Positions 35,801 through 42,941 of a DNA stretch of 54,677 nucleotides are shown in pieces. Positions within the stretch are counted from its first letter, which is position 1. Each line of letters opens with the position of its first letter. Source of the stretch: Candidatus Cloacimonadota bacterium (GTDB lineage Bacteria; Cloacimonadota; Cloacimonadia; Cloacimonadales; TCS61); NCBI GenBank assembly GCA_021736135.1, contig JAIPGO010000015.1:1-54677 (forward strand), given 5' to 3'. Below the pieces are notes generated by a model. It saw only the letters and a list, made by a program, of their open reading frames with translations, did no database searches and was not told the DNA's origin. The translations under genes and the position numbers were made by a program.

Positions 35801-38800
35801 GGTCACCCCGGTCAATGATCCGCCCACGCTGACCCTGCCATCAGAGATCAGTCTTTCCAGGGATATACCACGCTATGTGAACTTTGCTCCTTTCATCAGC
35901 GATATTGATGCCGGAGATACTCACACTTTATCTTACAGCGGTAATGAGAATATTGCTATTGGAGTAACCGGACTGGTTGTTGACTTTCTTTCTCACTGGG
36001 TAGGAACGGAAGAGATAACTTTCACGGTAATTGATGACAGTCTGGCGGAAGCATCGGAAAATCTGACTATAGTCGTTTATTCCGGTCAGGCAAATAACGA
36101 TCCTGTCATCGATTTGCCGGAGCTTATCTCCTTTAATGAGGATCAAATCTATCCGGTGGATTTCAATGACTTCATCGATGATGATGATGGAGATGAATTA
36201 TCTCTGCTGGTTACAGGAAACAGCTTTATCTCTGCCAATATTGCGCCTAATGAGATCGTAACTTTTTCGGCGATGACTAACTGGTTTGGCAGTGAAAATT
36301 TGACTTTCATCGTTTCCGACGGATATTCTTTTAGTACTGATAATTTGGTAGTGGAAGTATTACCGGTAAATGACCCGCCTACCTTGAGTCTGCCGAATGG
36401 TTTCACTTTTGGCGAGAACACAACTATGGATATTCCCTTCAATCTTTATATGGGTGACGTTGACGGAGATGCCCTTGATATTTCGGTGACGGGAAATGAT
36501 AACGTAAATGTGGAAATAATAGTCACTACCGTACGATTAACCTGTAGCGGCTGGTATGGTTCCGAAATGCTCACTTTCACAGTAGATGATGAAAATGGTC
36601 AAACAGCCAGTGACAGTGTATTGATAACAGTAACGGAAGGAGTGCTGAATCATCCCCCGGTTATTAATCTTCCTCCCAGCTTTGCTGTAGAAGAAGATGA
36701 CGTTCTGCATATTGACATGACGCTTTATGTATCGGATGTTGATGAGGAGCAGCTTTATCTCTGGGTGAACGGTACAGAAAATACTACGGTAAATATTTAT
36801 GGACTTGATGTTTATGTTATACCAGCTGATAACTGGTTCGGCACTGAAACGCTTACCTTTACAGTTATTGATAATGTTGTGAGAGAAACGGATTCTGCCA
36901 CAACCAATATTATTGTTACTCCGGTTAATGATGATCCTGTAATATCACTGCCTCAGGCAGGTTTCAGTTTTGATGAGAATCATACTCTTTTACTGGATTT
37001 CAACCAGTACGTGGACGATGTGGATAATGATGCCCTGAGCCTCGTGTGCACTGGTAATACGAATGTCACGGTTCAAATCAACAGTTTAAGCGTAAATTTA
37101 GGGGCTGTCCAGTGGTGGAGTGGAACGGAAACTCTTACTTTTACGGTAGATGACGGTAATGGCGGAGATGCATTTGATGAAATATTAGTGACAGTTAATT
37201 ATATTAATGATGCACCCTATGTCTTGCAGGTAATAAATGATTTCACAATGCCTGAAGATGGCATTGATACTTCGATTAATCTGCACAATGTATTCTCCGA
37301 TCATGATCTGGATTTTGGAGATGAGCTGACGTATAGCGTTTATGGTGATCTGCATCTGCAGGTAACGATAGCTGAAGGTGCAGTGACCATTGCCCCGGAT
37401 GCTAACTGGTTCGGTCAGGAAATGCTGACTTTCCGGGCTACTGATTCTGAAGGTCTGTTCGTAGAAGAAGCCGTAACTGTATTCGTGAACAGCATTAATG
37501 ATAATCCGGTTGTTATCGTTGCTCCATCGCTCACGGCACAAGCCGATGAAAGCGGCTTTGCCCAGGTAATGCTGGATGCTAATGGTTCTTATGATATTGA
37601 CGGTGATATCGTAAGTGTACTCTGGACCTGGAATAGCGGTTCGGCTAACGGAATGATCACTCAGCAGGCTTTTGAACCAGGATATTATGCTATATTGGTC
37701 ACTGCCACAGATGATGGTGGAGGTATTGGTACTGCCACTACATATCTTTCTGTAGCAAGTTATACGAACCAGATACCAGTAGCCCTGGATGATTATTATC
37801 AGGTTTATGAAGAATCCGAACTGGTTGTATTCCCGGTTAATGGGGTTCTGCATAACGACTATGATCCCGATAGCAGTCCTTTACCTTTAGAGGCAGTTTT
37901 GATTACTCAACCCACGTCGGGAACGATGATCCAGTTCAATCCCGCCGGTTCGTTCATTTACCTGGCAGAGAATATCACCAATCATGATGTAACTTTCACT
38001 TACCAGGCTTATGACGGGCAGGCATATTCACTGATCAGAACCGTGCATATCACGGTACATGAGATCGTGCTGGATGATGCGGTAATCTCTGTAAGCAGTT
38101 TTGATCCTGGTGGCGCAACCGATATTGATATCAGCGTGCCCATTCTTACCTCAGAATTGATAGCTGACTGGGATGTACGCAATTTTGCCTTTGATCTGCA
38201 GTTTACCAGTGGTGTTTTGAATTATACCGGATTTAATCTGGACGATACTATCGTGGATACAAATGCCGTAATTCAGATCACGGAAAGCCGAGGTATATTA
38301 CACTGCACTTATACCGGTGATGAAATAGTAACCGGTGAAGGTGCACTGCTTAATATAGAATACCACTACTATATCGGATTTTCACCATTTGAGATATCGA
38401 ATTTCACTTATAATCAGACGGCTATTGGTAATACCATCAAAGGCGCAGTAAATAACGCCTATCCGGAACTGGCATTTCCAATTGTGATTACCGGTCTTAT
38501 GGAAGATTTTGAGCCTTTCACTCTTGATCTCAATGATCATTTTACTGATGACAATAATGACGTGCTTACCTATAGCATAGATTTTGATGAGGATGAAATA
38601 ACCGCAGTTATTACCGGTAGTATTCTGGAGCTAAGCTCCGTAAGCAACTGGTTTGACACCACAACGCTGACCGTTACTGCCACTGATAATTATACGTTTA
38701 CTCAGCCTGTCATTTATCCTTTTGATATTGTAATAACCGGGGAAAATGATGCCCCTGCTATAGTTCTGCCGGATTCTTTCTCTTTTGCCGAGGATACGGA

Positions 38801-41345
38801 ACTGGTTGTTAATATGTTTGAATATGTTTCTGATCCTGATTATGATGATCTGATTCTAAGCTGGAGCGGGAACACGAATATCGGTGTTTCTGCAGCAGGA
38901 ATGAATTTGACCTTTACAGCGGCTCAGGACTGGTACGGCACGGAGCTGATCACTATTCAGGCAGACGATTCGGATGGAGGCAGGCTTATTGCCATAGACA
39001 GTCTAAATGTAATAGTAACGCCGGTAAATGACCCGCCGGTATTTGGTACTCTGCCACCATCTATAGCTTTTGATGAGGATGAAACAGAAACCGTAGATTT
39101 TATCCTGGAAGGTTACGTGAGCGATCCGGAGAATAATTCCATAATACTTTCGATATCTAATAACGTAAATATTATTGCCACTTTTGAAGGTGCCATAGCA
39201 CATCTTTCCGCACCGGAAAACTGGAACGGCAATGAAACAGTTACCTTCACAGCCCGGGATGATCTGGATACACTTTCCGTTTCGGCAGATATACAGATCA
39301 TTGTTCATCAGGTAAATGACGTTCCCGTTATTGAACTGCCACGTGATTTTCTGATTGCACAAAACTCCCTGGCAGAGGATAATACGATGAATTTTGCTGA
39401 TTCCCTCTGGATTTATGATGTTGATGGTAATATCCTGGAACTGACAGTAAATGACGGTGAGTTTATCGATATAGTAATAGTGGGTTCAATCGTTACATTT
39501 GAACCCCAACCCAACTGGATCGGTCTTGAGCGAAGGACTTTTACGGTAAATGACAATCAGGGAAGAGCCACGGCATCAGATGCCGTAAATATAATAGTCT
39601 TTCAGACGTCAAGCAACCAGCCACCATTAATAGAGCTACCGGTTCAGGGATTCTCCTATCCGGAAGACGGACAGCTGACAGTGAATTTCAGCGATTATAT
39701 AACAGATCCTGAAGGTGATGAAATCATATACCTGGATGTTAACGGCAGTAATAATATTACTGCTCTCATTCAAGGCATGGATGTGATTTTTGGTACTGCT
39801 CCTGATTTCTTCGGAATTGATGAAGTTGTTGTTACGGCGATTGACTCCCAGAGTGGTTCAGCAAGTGTTGACACATTGATCATAACCGTCACTCCCGTGA
39901 ATGATCCACCACAGATTGATCTGCCTGATAATATCGTCCTGGTGGGCAATACAACCAGGGTCATCAATTTTGAACAATATCTACGGGATATTGATAATGA
40001 CGTTAATGATCTGGAGCTTAGCGCTGAGGGTAATGAACAGATAAATATAGAAATTTTCAATACAGTTGTCAGTTTCACTGCTCCGGCGCAATGGGAAGGT
40101 GAAGAAACGGTGTATTTTTCTGTGATTGATGCAGGTGCAGTTCCTGCCCAGGATAGTCTCATAGTAATTGTGGAGCAGGAGCATATCAATCATCCGCCCG
40201 TAATTTCGCTACCCGCCAGTTTCACTTATAATGAAGATGAAGAACTGGAATTGGATTTCTCTTCTTATATATCGGACGTTGATGATGATGCCCTGCTGCT
40301 GACAGCCAGTGGCAACCAGAATATAATTATCACCATTACCGGTTACAATGTATTATTGCGTGCCAGGGAGAACTGGAATGGTTCGGAAATAGTGATTTTC
40401 ACGGTTTATGACACCGGCACGAGGGCTTTTGACAGTGAAGACGTGCAGATAAACGTTACCCCCGTAAATGATGCACCGGTTTTTGACCCGATTTATGACA
40501 TCGTGATGGAACGCGATCAGGTGCTGGAAATAGATTTTGGCAATTACGTATCTGATCTGGAGGATAACGTTTTCCATCTGACAATATCGGCTGGCGAAGG
40601 CGTTCTGATCGAACAAAATACCACAGTATTCACTTTCACACCTGAGGATGACTGTCCTGCTACGCAGAACCTCACGCTGACTGCCACGGAAAACGTTTCG
40701 GATTTATTCACGGACATTATGTTCGGGCTTTTTGTTATGGAACCGGCAGTTGACTTGAGTGCCATTGATGACGCCGTGAAAGGCGGGATGTTTACTTTCA
40801 AGGAAAAATCGGGTGAACATACCATAGATTTCTCACAGTTCCTGAATACTGATTACGATAATCTCGTACTCACTTCGGCAGTAAACAATGTGATCACTGA
40901 TTCTCTGGATATCAGTATCACCGGATATACAATTAAATTTGAACCCAAAAGCAACTGGATCGGTGATATCTTTATCCCCTTCTCTATCACTTATCTGCAA
41001 AACCGCGCCCGTCGTGATTTTGAGATCAAGGTAAGCGTACGCGCTGAAAGAAACGGGGAATATGTGGAACCGCGTCCGCATCTGGTTACCTGGCAATGGG
41101 ATCATTGTGACATAATAATTACCACAGGTGAACCGATGGCTGGTGAAACCTGTAAGATACTGAACCGCCAGGGTAAGCTCATCAGGAAGCTGCCCATTGA
41201 TGATGATATCGGAAGTGACGGCAGATTTAAGGCAACGTGGTATAAAGATAATGAAGACGGCGATCCGGTTAATGGAGGTTTATACCTTTACCAGGTCGAT
41301 ATTGATGGCAAGCTCTATCAAGGCTCCATAATCATAGCGAGGTAA
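23856..41345 (+). CDS. Giant tandem-repeat surface adhesin (5829 residues)
   Basis: A secreted protein of roughly 0.6 MDa (GGAG seven bases before the ATG; signal peptide 1-24). Residues about 27-575 are four or five bacterial Ig-like domains. From 579 I count about 50 cadherin/tandem-95-type repeats of about 95 residues, each starting N-D-A-P-x-I-N-L-P or N-H-P-P-x-I-x-L-P, with E-D ... V-D-F-S-x-Y, D-x-D-G-D (likely calcium ligands), N-W-x-G-x-E-x-I-T-F-T-V and a closing V-x-V. Over long stretches N-D-A-P and N-H-P-P modules alternate, giving a super-repeat of about 190 residues. An island near 4547-4860 holds a PKD-like domain, a VCBS-like domain and a cohesin-like domain. The end (about 5745-5829; G-E-T-C-K-I-L-N-R-Q-G-K-L-I-R-K-L ... 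N-G-G-L-Y-L-Y-Q-V) is a FlgD-like sorting module. Five bases separate it from the PorV-like gene. Confidence 0.92.
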   Translation: MRRPRLFFILLLVWLLAAVRVYGIEVLSPMPENGSTGNPINSEISFQIAGESDTTAVDIESIEINVNDTTYYWNSAAVSYEYDGLLSYTFYIVHPSTYGDHIVVTVSASDIQGTPMYDFTWEFWIQTDNIAPQVRNPNPARNATEVPLDTNILFELTDNISGVQLSTVSVNIQTSESNINQTFSIGPNLWYITASNVHYFTLDPPTSFTVGDTVRVEIHADDYAGNTRTDIYQFFVISSYPYTYVGYHSPDSGEQGVSVNTLIEFDIYNYLPGVYVDSTSILVSTTANGQQQIYSHNNFDIEPIYNTHSVNIGYQVTILPYHPFNYNTLVTVLINATATDSIPMSPYSYNFRTINDVIPPSISAWDPHDVQTDVPVDTDIYFQIKDLRSGVDTTSVQVMIDSVMYDPTHDSFVYGDVPDGYSVTITPPPFGSEQLVNISITGADNLGNTVYNSYSFTTEITSADSTAPFLWDINPDNGAVNIPLSGEYISFYVFDSDPGVDMSTIRLRKNGVNVTSSATIVADDAFGLSSTGYHIAYHVTYPIIESTPGVVTWSVRASDMIGNTYNQDFDEIFSFTCVGSAPPYINLPNEFIFLEDHTLIVDFADFAGDPDGTFPTLTYLPVNNIGISINANIVTFSAPLNWNGTEVVTFTVSDGSGGQASDVVTVTVLPVNDAPTIDLPDAGFTLVEDIPQMFNFSGYVNDPDGDAMILTATGQSSVIISISAMNVTISALPDWFGTEQVTFTVYDNASRLSDSETIPITFTSIDEPPVLTLPAVFLIVEDGSDTIDFAQYIYEPEGQEVILGVALANQVDVDIDGTIVTFTPAANWHGDDAMRFSVDDGTSMVNGNTIVRVVSVNDAPTMTLPASVSVNEDAVLVLDFSSYVNDVDGDDIFLSHSGNVNVGVTIDSMQVTLTPIANWNGTETIGMIATDPYGAVVFAGLHVNVIPQNDAPTINLPPEITFVEDTELDVDLSNYIVDIDGDDLLINITGNDNISYQLTGFNLHLSAPADWVGMEQFFFNVSDTQIDVDGSVQVRVTSDNDAPVVNLPASINFDEDGLLQINFTDSLYITDIDGDAITILPSGNNQIRIQVVEDVVIFTAEENWNGSEDITFLADDGHGGLSSGIMTVIVNPVNDAPTINLPGGFTYPEETTLEVNMGQFLNDVDLYDENSIEELTLSCTGDENVTVDINDMQVTFGSLPDWHGFEDITFTVSDFEGAEASDIVRITVFISQNNHIPELYLVADQSFYEDGELIVDFVGDSLVVDIDGDELLISVLGNTHILAEEDGALVTFTADEDWYGSEVISFFADDQNGGIVQGQLEITVLPVDDVPVFTLPDFFDFQEGTNRVVNLNDYVIEVDDDDLSMEFTGNSNIVIQDVGNLVVNMLVMGAWTGQETVFFTIDDGTTAVMDSVQVIVTQGTWNHAPQFIGLPASFTFPEDEQLQIDLEPYIFDLDADDEFIITVGNNSNVLYQISGLIVTLSALPNWYGSETLHFMVYDTQASGGRAHADAYPNIIVTPVNDAPTLNLPPYMTFIEDGELIVDFSSYTNDVDGGTPVLNSPGGENIFISILGSNVTFTATPDWFGSEYIMFTATDGGGLEATDSLNIIVTEGMWNNPPVITGLPDSVEFEEDGQYVLDFNPYVTDEDGDEWLVTFGYNQYINPTVVDNVVSFRSVSNWFGQTTIGFTIYELRSRVTVPGEIDVFVSPVNDAPVINLPTEITMGENEDPYLPFTGYLSDIDSTILTLSVTGNDTISIVIIAGNVVHFTPPANWHGTETVTFTVTDDSLASSSDVVDIVVEQGNFNHAPVIILPAEISTDEDTPLMVDFSAYVSDVDGDQLILVSDNSENMAIVIDGLEVTFTPVLNWHGYEDIDFTVYDTSGSRLSATDEVRVRVLTVNDAPELDLPELFSYDENATLVVNFSYYLFDADGDFLTITWAGNSQVHISNNAYQVTLSAAPDWSGSEIVHFTVTDGQQATATDSVEIIVNAGQFNHPPEIVLPDTLSFDEDTATEFNFGSYISDEDGDGLILTAGYNANMAIEIVDSLVTFRPALNYFGSQIITFTVYDTGGGRASASDDVLVTVNPVNDPPTLNLPNRFTFSNADILLVDFAPFMYDPDGETLTITYSGNDEITVNIAYPSVIFSTTDEFSGSENIQFTVMDGNGDSASDIVIVQAVSGSVNTPPEITLPAQFTTAEDEVFEVDFEAEGYISDIDEDPLSLLVYGNIHLYVEIEGTNVTLTPELNWNGTEELIFYVFDDGDGRATAWDNVNVVVTPVNDAPVINLPVNFGFVENEELNNVMISNYISDVDEDEITLSYTGSGNVIVDINYYGNAILADFSAVAGFTGPDTLTFTADDGELTGSDDIVIIVEPGNFNHPPVMNLPANVSIAEDSQYDADFSLYITDADDDDIVLTVGSVSNMDILINELAVTIIPDANWHGNSNITFTAYDTQTRASATDVMIFTVRPRNDAPVINLPAHLEFEENSSLNVNFGLYMQDVDGDFLDISWTGNENINISSAGYMVTFSEIDFTGSEMITFTVTDDSLATGTDIVEVEVLPGQWNHPPTIELPDNFTIYEDESQQFNFGPYIDDTDETDLLIITADYNPNILVSVADTLVTLIPSLNFNGSTILTFRVIDNVIDREIASDEVVIIVNPRNDAPTINLPAELSLTQEEVLFENFSYFINDVDGDALLLTCSGEEHLDVTITGGFFVTITPLDNEWFGDEILTFTVTDDSLASASDDMVIRVYQGSMNTPPEIDLPAEITFAEDGEFFVDFLAAGYISDAENDELFISVSGDHFVNVEIDGSEVTFSAAADWFGTEELLFYVFDDMGRSTASDNIDIIVSPVNDAPVVNLPISFIYTEDDLPVLFSLNSYIHDVDSGILELSVSGNVNLQINVVPETFVINISAPASWVGTEVVTFTVMDDSLASGSDQVNIIINPGQENHAPTLTLPDQFLLTEDNPSIINFADYIEDLDGDDIVITTGLYNNLAITINQIYVTITPSANYFGNQVVQFTIYDTQGRASDTDDVTVIVQARNDAPTINLPPSFTFEENAQLTVNFGSYLTDVDGDILSISWLPAVDINITNLGYQVYFEGPPGWYGSEMVYFTVMDDSLAAASDSVEVIVEQGNWNHEPVLTLPPSWTMHEDTQLVLDFTPWIFDIDGDELQISAAYNQYVGIIIEGAAVTLVPDDNYFGTQNLTFRLMDNVGRLQVSDTVTLNVTPVNDAPVLNLPNYFGFTQLEQLYEDFNEYMSDIDNADPWIMPAAGNENIGVSINNNTEIVHFWLENDDWYGTEVIYFTIRDDSLATATDSVAVTIYQGSVNNPPQIVLPSFLTFTEDGDTTLDFEGLGYIWDDDGDNMTITVSNNTNVTVEILGTYVTLSALENWSGNETLTFYVIDEYNQANHDNVIVQVTAVNDAPVIDLPASGFSFQENTNYRVALNDFYSDVDDSGGFTLQYFGDDNVNVEILQGDPIFFLEFTAEPDWTGSDTLSFTIADDDGASDSDDVVIHVTVGNWNHPPVIELPASVSFLEDSEYVFNINDYISDQDDDDILIFPQESIHVSISLIDSIVTLTPDENWFGTETITFTIYDTDTGNRLSATDNMNVIVESVNDLPQFNLPAGIEFYENASYQLDLSLYAFDPDDAVLDFTYSGQDTITVNKIGYLVFLGAPDDWTGEEMITFTAIDDSLMTATDSVLVSVVLGNWNHAPEIILPDEVSFLEDESYIFDIDNYISDLDGDDLLIFPQESNHISIALSSGTLVTLTPDENWSGTETISFTIYDSEAGARLSASDNMLVTVEPVNDPPQFDLPGVVEFVESTSIQLDLRQFAYDPDDPVLTYGFSGNDTIIVSQNVFMITLEAPDGWTGEEMVSFTATDESLVTAADSILVRVLLGEFNHAPQIELPEEGFTFAEDTIVEIDFSPYISDPDGDNIVITNTPITQVAILVLGNIVRFTPAANYNGTVNITFTVIDNIDRLTASDNVNITVTPVNDPPTLTLPSEISLSRDIPRYVNFAPFISDIDAGDTHTLSYSGNENIAIGVTGLVVDFLSHWVGTEEITFTVIDDSLAEASENLTIVVYSGQANNDPVIDLPELISFNEDQIYPVDFNDFIDDDDGDELSLLVTGNSFISANIAPNEIVTFSAMTNWFGSENLTFIVSDGYSFSTDNLVVEVLPVNDPPTLSLPNGFTFGENTTMDIPFNLYMGDVDGDALDISVTGNDNVNVEIIVTTVRLTCSGWYGSEMLTFTVDDENGQTASDSVLITVTEGVLNHPPVINLPPSFAVEEDDVLHIDMTLYVSDVDEEQLYLWVNGTENTTVNIYGLDVYVIPADNWFGTETLTFTVIDNVVRETDSATTNIIVTPVNDDPVISLPQAGFSFDENHTLLLDFNQYVDDVDNDALSLVCTGNTNVTVQINSLSVNLGAVQWWSGTETLTFTVDDGNGGDAFDEILVTVNYINDAPYVLQVINDFTMPEDGIDTSINLHNVFSDHDLDFGDELTYSVYGDLHLQVTIAEGAVTIAPDANWFGQEMLTFRATDSEGLFVEEAVTVFVNSINDNPVVIVAPSLTAQADESGFAQVMLDANGSYDIDGDIVSVLWTWNSGSANGMITQQAFEPGYYAILVTATDDGGGIGTATTYLSVASYTNQIPVALDDYYQVYEESELVVFPVNGVLHNDYDPDSSPLPLEAVLITQPTSGTMIQFNPAGSFIYLAENITNHDVTFTYQAYDGQAYSLIRTVHITVHEIVLDDAVISVSSFDPGGATDIDISVPILTSELIADWDVRNFAFDLQFTSGVLNYTGFNLDDTIVDTNAVIQITESRGILHCTYTGDEIVTGEGALLNIEYHYYIGFSPFEISNFTYNQTAIGNTIKGAVNNAYPELAFPIVITGLMEDFEPFTLDLNDHFTDDNNDVLTYSIDFDEDEITAVITGSILELSSVSNWFDTTTLTVTATDNYTFTQPVIYPFDIVITGENDAPAIVLPDSFSFAEDTELVVNMFEYVSDPDYDDLILSWSGNTNIGVSAAGMNLTFTAAQDWYGTELITIQADDSDGGRLIAIDSLNVIVTPVNDPPVFGTLPPSIAFDEDETETVDFILEGYVSDPENNSIILSISNNVNIIATFEGAIAHLSAPENWNGNETVTFTARDDLDTLSVSADIQIIVHQVNDVPVIELPRDFLIAQNSLAEDNTMNFADSLWIYDVDGNILELTVNDGEFIDIVIVGSIVTFEPQPNWIGLERRTFTVNDNQGRATASDAVNIIVFQTSSNQPPLIELPVQGFSYPEDGQLTVNFSDYITDPEGDEIIYLDVNGSNNITALIQGMDVIFGTAPDFFGIDEVVVTAIDSQSGSASVDTLIITVTPVNDPPQIDLPDNIVLVGNTTRVINFEQYLRDIDNDVNDLELSAEGNEQINIEIFNTVVSFTAPAQWEGEETVYFSVIDAGAVPAQDSLIVIVEQEHINHPPVISLPASFTYNEDEELELDFSSYISDVDDDALLLTASGNQNIIITITGYNVLLRARENWNGSEIVIFTVYDTGTRAFDSEDVQINVTPVNDAPVFDPIYDIVMERDQVLEIDFGNYVSDLEDNVFHLTISAGEGVLIEQNTTVFTFTPEDDCPATQNLTLTATENVSDLFTDIMFGLFVMEPAVDLSAIDDAVKGGMFTFKEKSGEHTIDFSQFLNTDYDNLVLTSAVNNVITDSLDISITGYTIKFEPKSNWIGDIFIPFSITYLQNRARRDFEIKVSVRAERNGEYVEPRPHLVTWQWDHCDIIITTGEPMAGETCKILNRQGKLIRKLPIDDDIGSDGRFKATWYKDNEDGDPVNGGLYLYQVDIDGKLYQGSIIIAR

Positions 41346-41350
41346 GAAAG

Positions 41351-42913
41351 ATGAAAAATACAATATTAAAGATGAAAAATGATATGATGACGACTCACGA
41401 CTCACGACTCACGACTCACGGCATTCCTCTCACGAGTCACGTCTTCCATCTCACTTCTCACGTCTCACTTCTCACTATGATTTTCTTCCTGCTTTTCTCC
41501 ACCAGCCTCTTCGCTTATGATTTCACGAATGGCGGTGTGCGTAACGCTGCCATGGGCGGCACTGGTATTGCTTCGACCAATGATGCTTCGGCAGCTCTCT
41601 GGAATCCGGCTTTTCTGGCTGAGATAAGTTATTACCAGTTTATCTCCGATTCCCGGAAATATTCCGTGCAGCTTGATAATGATGAGCTTTCCGATAATTC
41701 GGCAAGTTTTGCCATTCCTTTAAAAAGTATAGGCACATTAGCTTTGGCGGGTGGCGTTACGGGCAGCAATATATATGATGAAACACGCTTTGGGGTTTCT
41801 TTCGGGTCGGCAGCCTTATCAAAGGTCTTCTTTGGAAGGGATGATAAGCTGCTTATCGGTGCCAGTCTGCAGAGTTACATGACCGGTTTTTCAGATCCTG
41901 ATTATTATACTCCCGACGGAGAGATTACCGGATTTGATGACGGTAAAAGCGCTTTTGATGCCGACCTGGGTATAGTGTATAAACCGGCACCATTCCTGCA
42001 ACTGGGACTAACGGTAAACAGGCTGATGTCTGCCAATATGGCATTGGAAGATGGCGGTTCAGATAAATTACCTCGTAAGATCGGTATGGGTGCAAATCTC
42101 AATTTCGGAGCTTTGAATATCGCAGCTGATTACGCGATGGAGCAGGGTGAAAACATTACGGAAACGGGTTTTGCTGTGGGTGCTGAATATCAGGTGGCAG
42201 ATAATCTTTATCTGAGAACCGGATTAAATAATCTTAATCTAACAGCCGGTGTAGGTATAGACGTCTATCACCGCGACTGGCTGGACGAATTTGCCTCTAA
42301 TGTTGATGGTATGGCGGATGTAACAACGCTTAATATAGGGGTTGATTATGCCTTCCAGACGCCTTTCCTGGATAATGAAGCAGAAACGGAATACGGTAAT
42401 CACTATTTTGGAGTCACACTTTCCTATGGTCGCAGAACGGTGGGTGACAATGAATTGGCAAAGATGTTCCCCGATCAGTATTCCTCAGGCTTAGACCTTG
42501 ATTCTCTTTATTTTGCCCGGGTAAAAGCAGATACGGTTTATAAGGAAGTTACCCTTTATGACACATTGCGCGTAATCGAACGCGTGGCAGATGAAGACGT
42601 TGTTAATGAAAGATTGTCTCAGGAATCGGAACGCATAAAACTGGAACAGGTCGGTGACATCAATAAAGCTTCCGTATTTCTCATCCGTTCGCTGGAATAT
42701 TTCTATGCAGAGCAATATACTCTGGCGATAGATATGTGCGAAAGAGCTATTGCCACGGCACCCAATCTATCACTTTCCTACCTGAGGCTGGCTTCCATCT
42801 ATTATCGTCTGAATGAGCGGCAGCAAGCGCTGGAATATCTCGATCAAGGCTTGCGGATTGACCCCACAAACGAAGAACTGCTTCGTCTGCGCCAGACTAT
42901 AGCAAATCAATAG
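41351..42913 (+). CDS. PorV/PorQ-like outer-membrane protein with C-terminal TPRs
   Basis: 520 residues as drawn. The mature domain begins Y-D-F-T-N-G-G-V-R-N-A-A-M-G-G-T-G-I-A-S-T-N-D-A-S-A-A-L-W-N-P-A, the signature of the PorV/PorQ (UPF0164-like) barrels that in type IX secretion bind C-terminal sorting domains. About 330 residues of barrel strands follow, then a linker (near 375-420), and two TPRs at 440-520 (Y-F-Y-A-E-Q-Y-T-L-A-I-D-M-C-E-R-A; L-R-L-A-S-I-Y-Y-R-L-N-E-R-Q-Q-A-L-E-Y-L-D). The start is uncertain: ATG 41351 has a purine-rich site but creates a 42-residue leader encoded by heptamer repeats, whereas ATG 41477 starts directly at a signal peptide (M-I-F-F-L-L-F-S-T-S-L-F-A). It sits between the giant adhesin and the motor genes, so it may anchor the adhesin. 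Confidence 0.8.
   Translation: MKNTILKMKNDMMTTHDSRLTTHGIPLTSHVFHLTSHVSLLTMIFFLLFSTSLFAYDFTNGGVRNAAMGGTGIASTNDASAALWNPAFLAEISYYQFISDSRKYSVQLDNDELSDNSASFAIPLKSIGTLALAGGVTGSNIYDETRFGVSFGSAALSKVFFGRDDKLLIGASLQSYMTGFSDPDYYTPDGEITGFDDGKSAFDADLGIVYKPAPFLQLGLTVNRLMSANMALEDGGSDKLPRKIGMGANLNFGALNIAADYAMEQGENITETGFAVGAEYQVADNLYLRTGLNNLNLTAGVGIDVYHRDWLDEFASNVDGMADVTTLNIGVDYAFQTPFLDNEAETEYGNHYFGVTLSYGRRTVGDNELAKMFPDQYSSGLDLDSLYFARVKADTVYKEVTLYDTLRVIERVADEDVVNERLSQESERIKLEQVGDINKASVFLIRSLEYFYAEQYTLAIDMCERAIATAPNLSLSYLRLASIYYRLNERQQALEYLDQGLRIDPTNEELLRLRQTIANQ
41392..41419 (+). repeat. Heptamer microsatellite (GACTCAC x4) at the start of the PorV-like gene
   Basis: Four perfect GACTCAC units at 41392-41419, followed to 41476 by degenerate relatives (CTCACGAGTCACG; CTCACTTCTCACG). 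The tract lies between the two candidate start codons; a change of one 7-base unit would shift the frame from ATG 41351. Confidence 0.7.
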
Positions 42914-42941
42914 AAAATATGGTAAATAAAAGGAAATGTGT

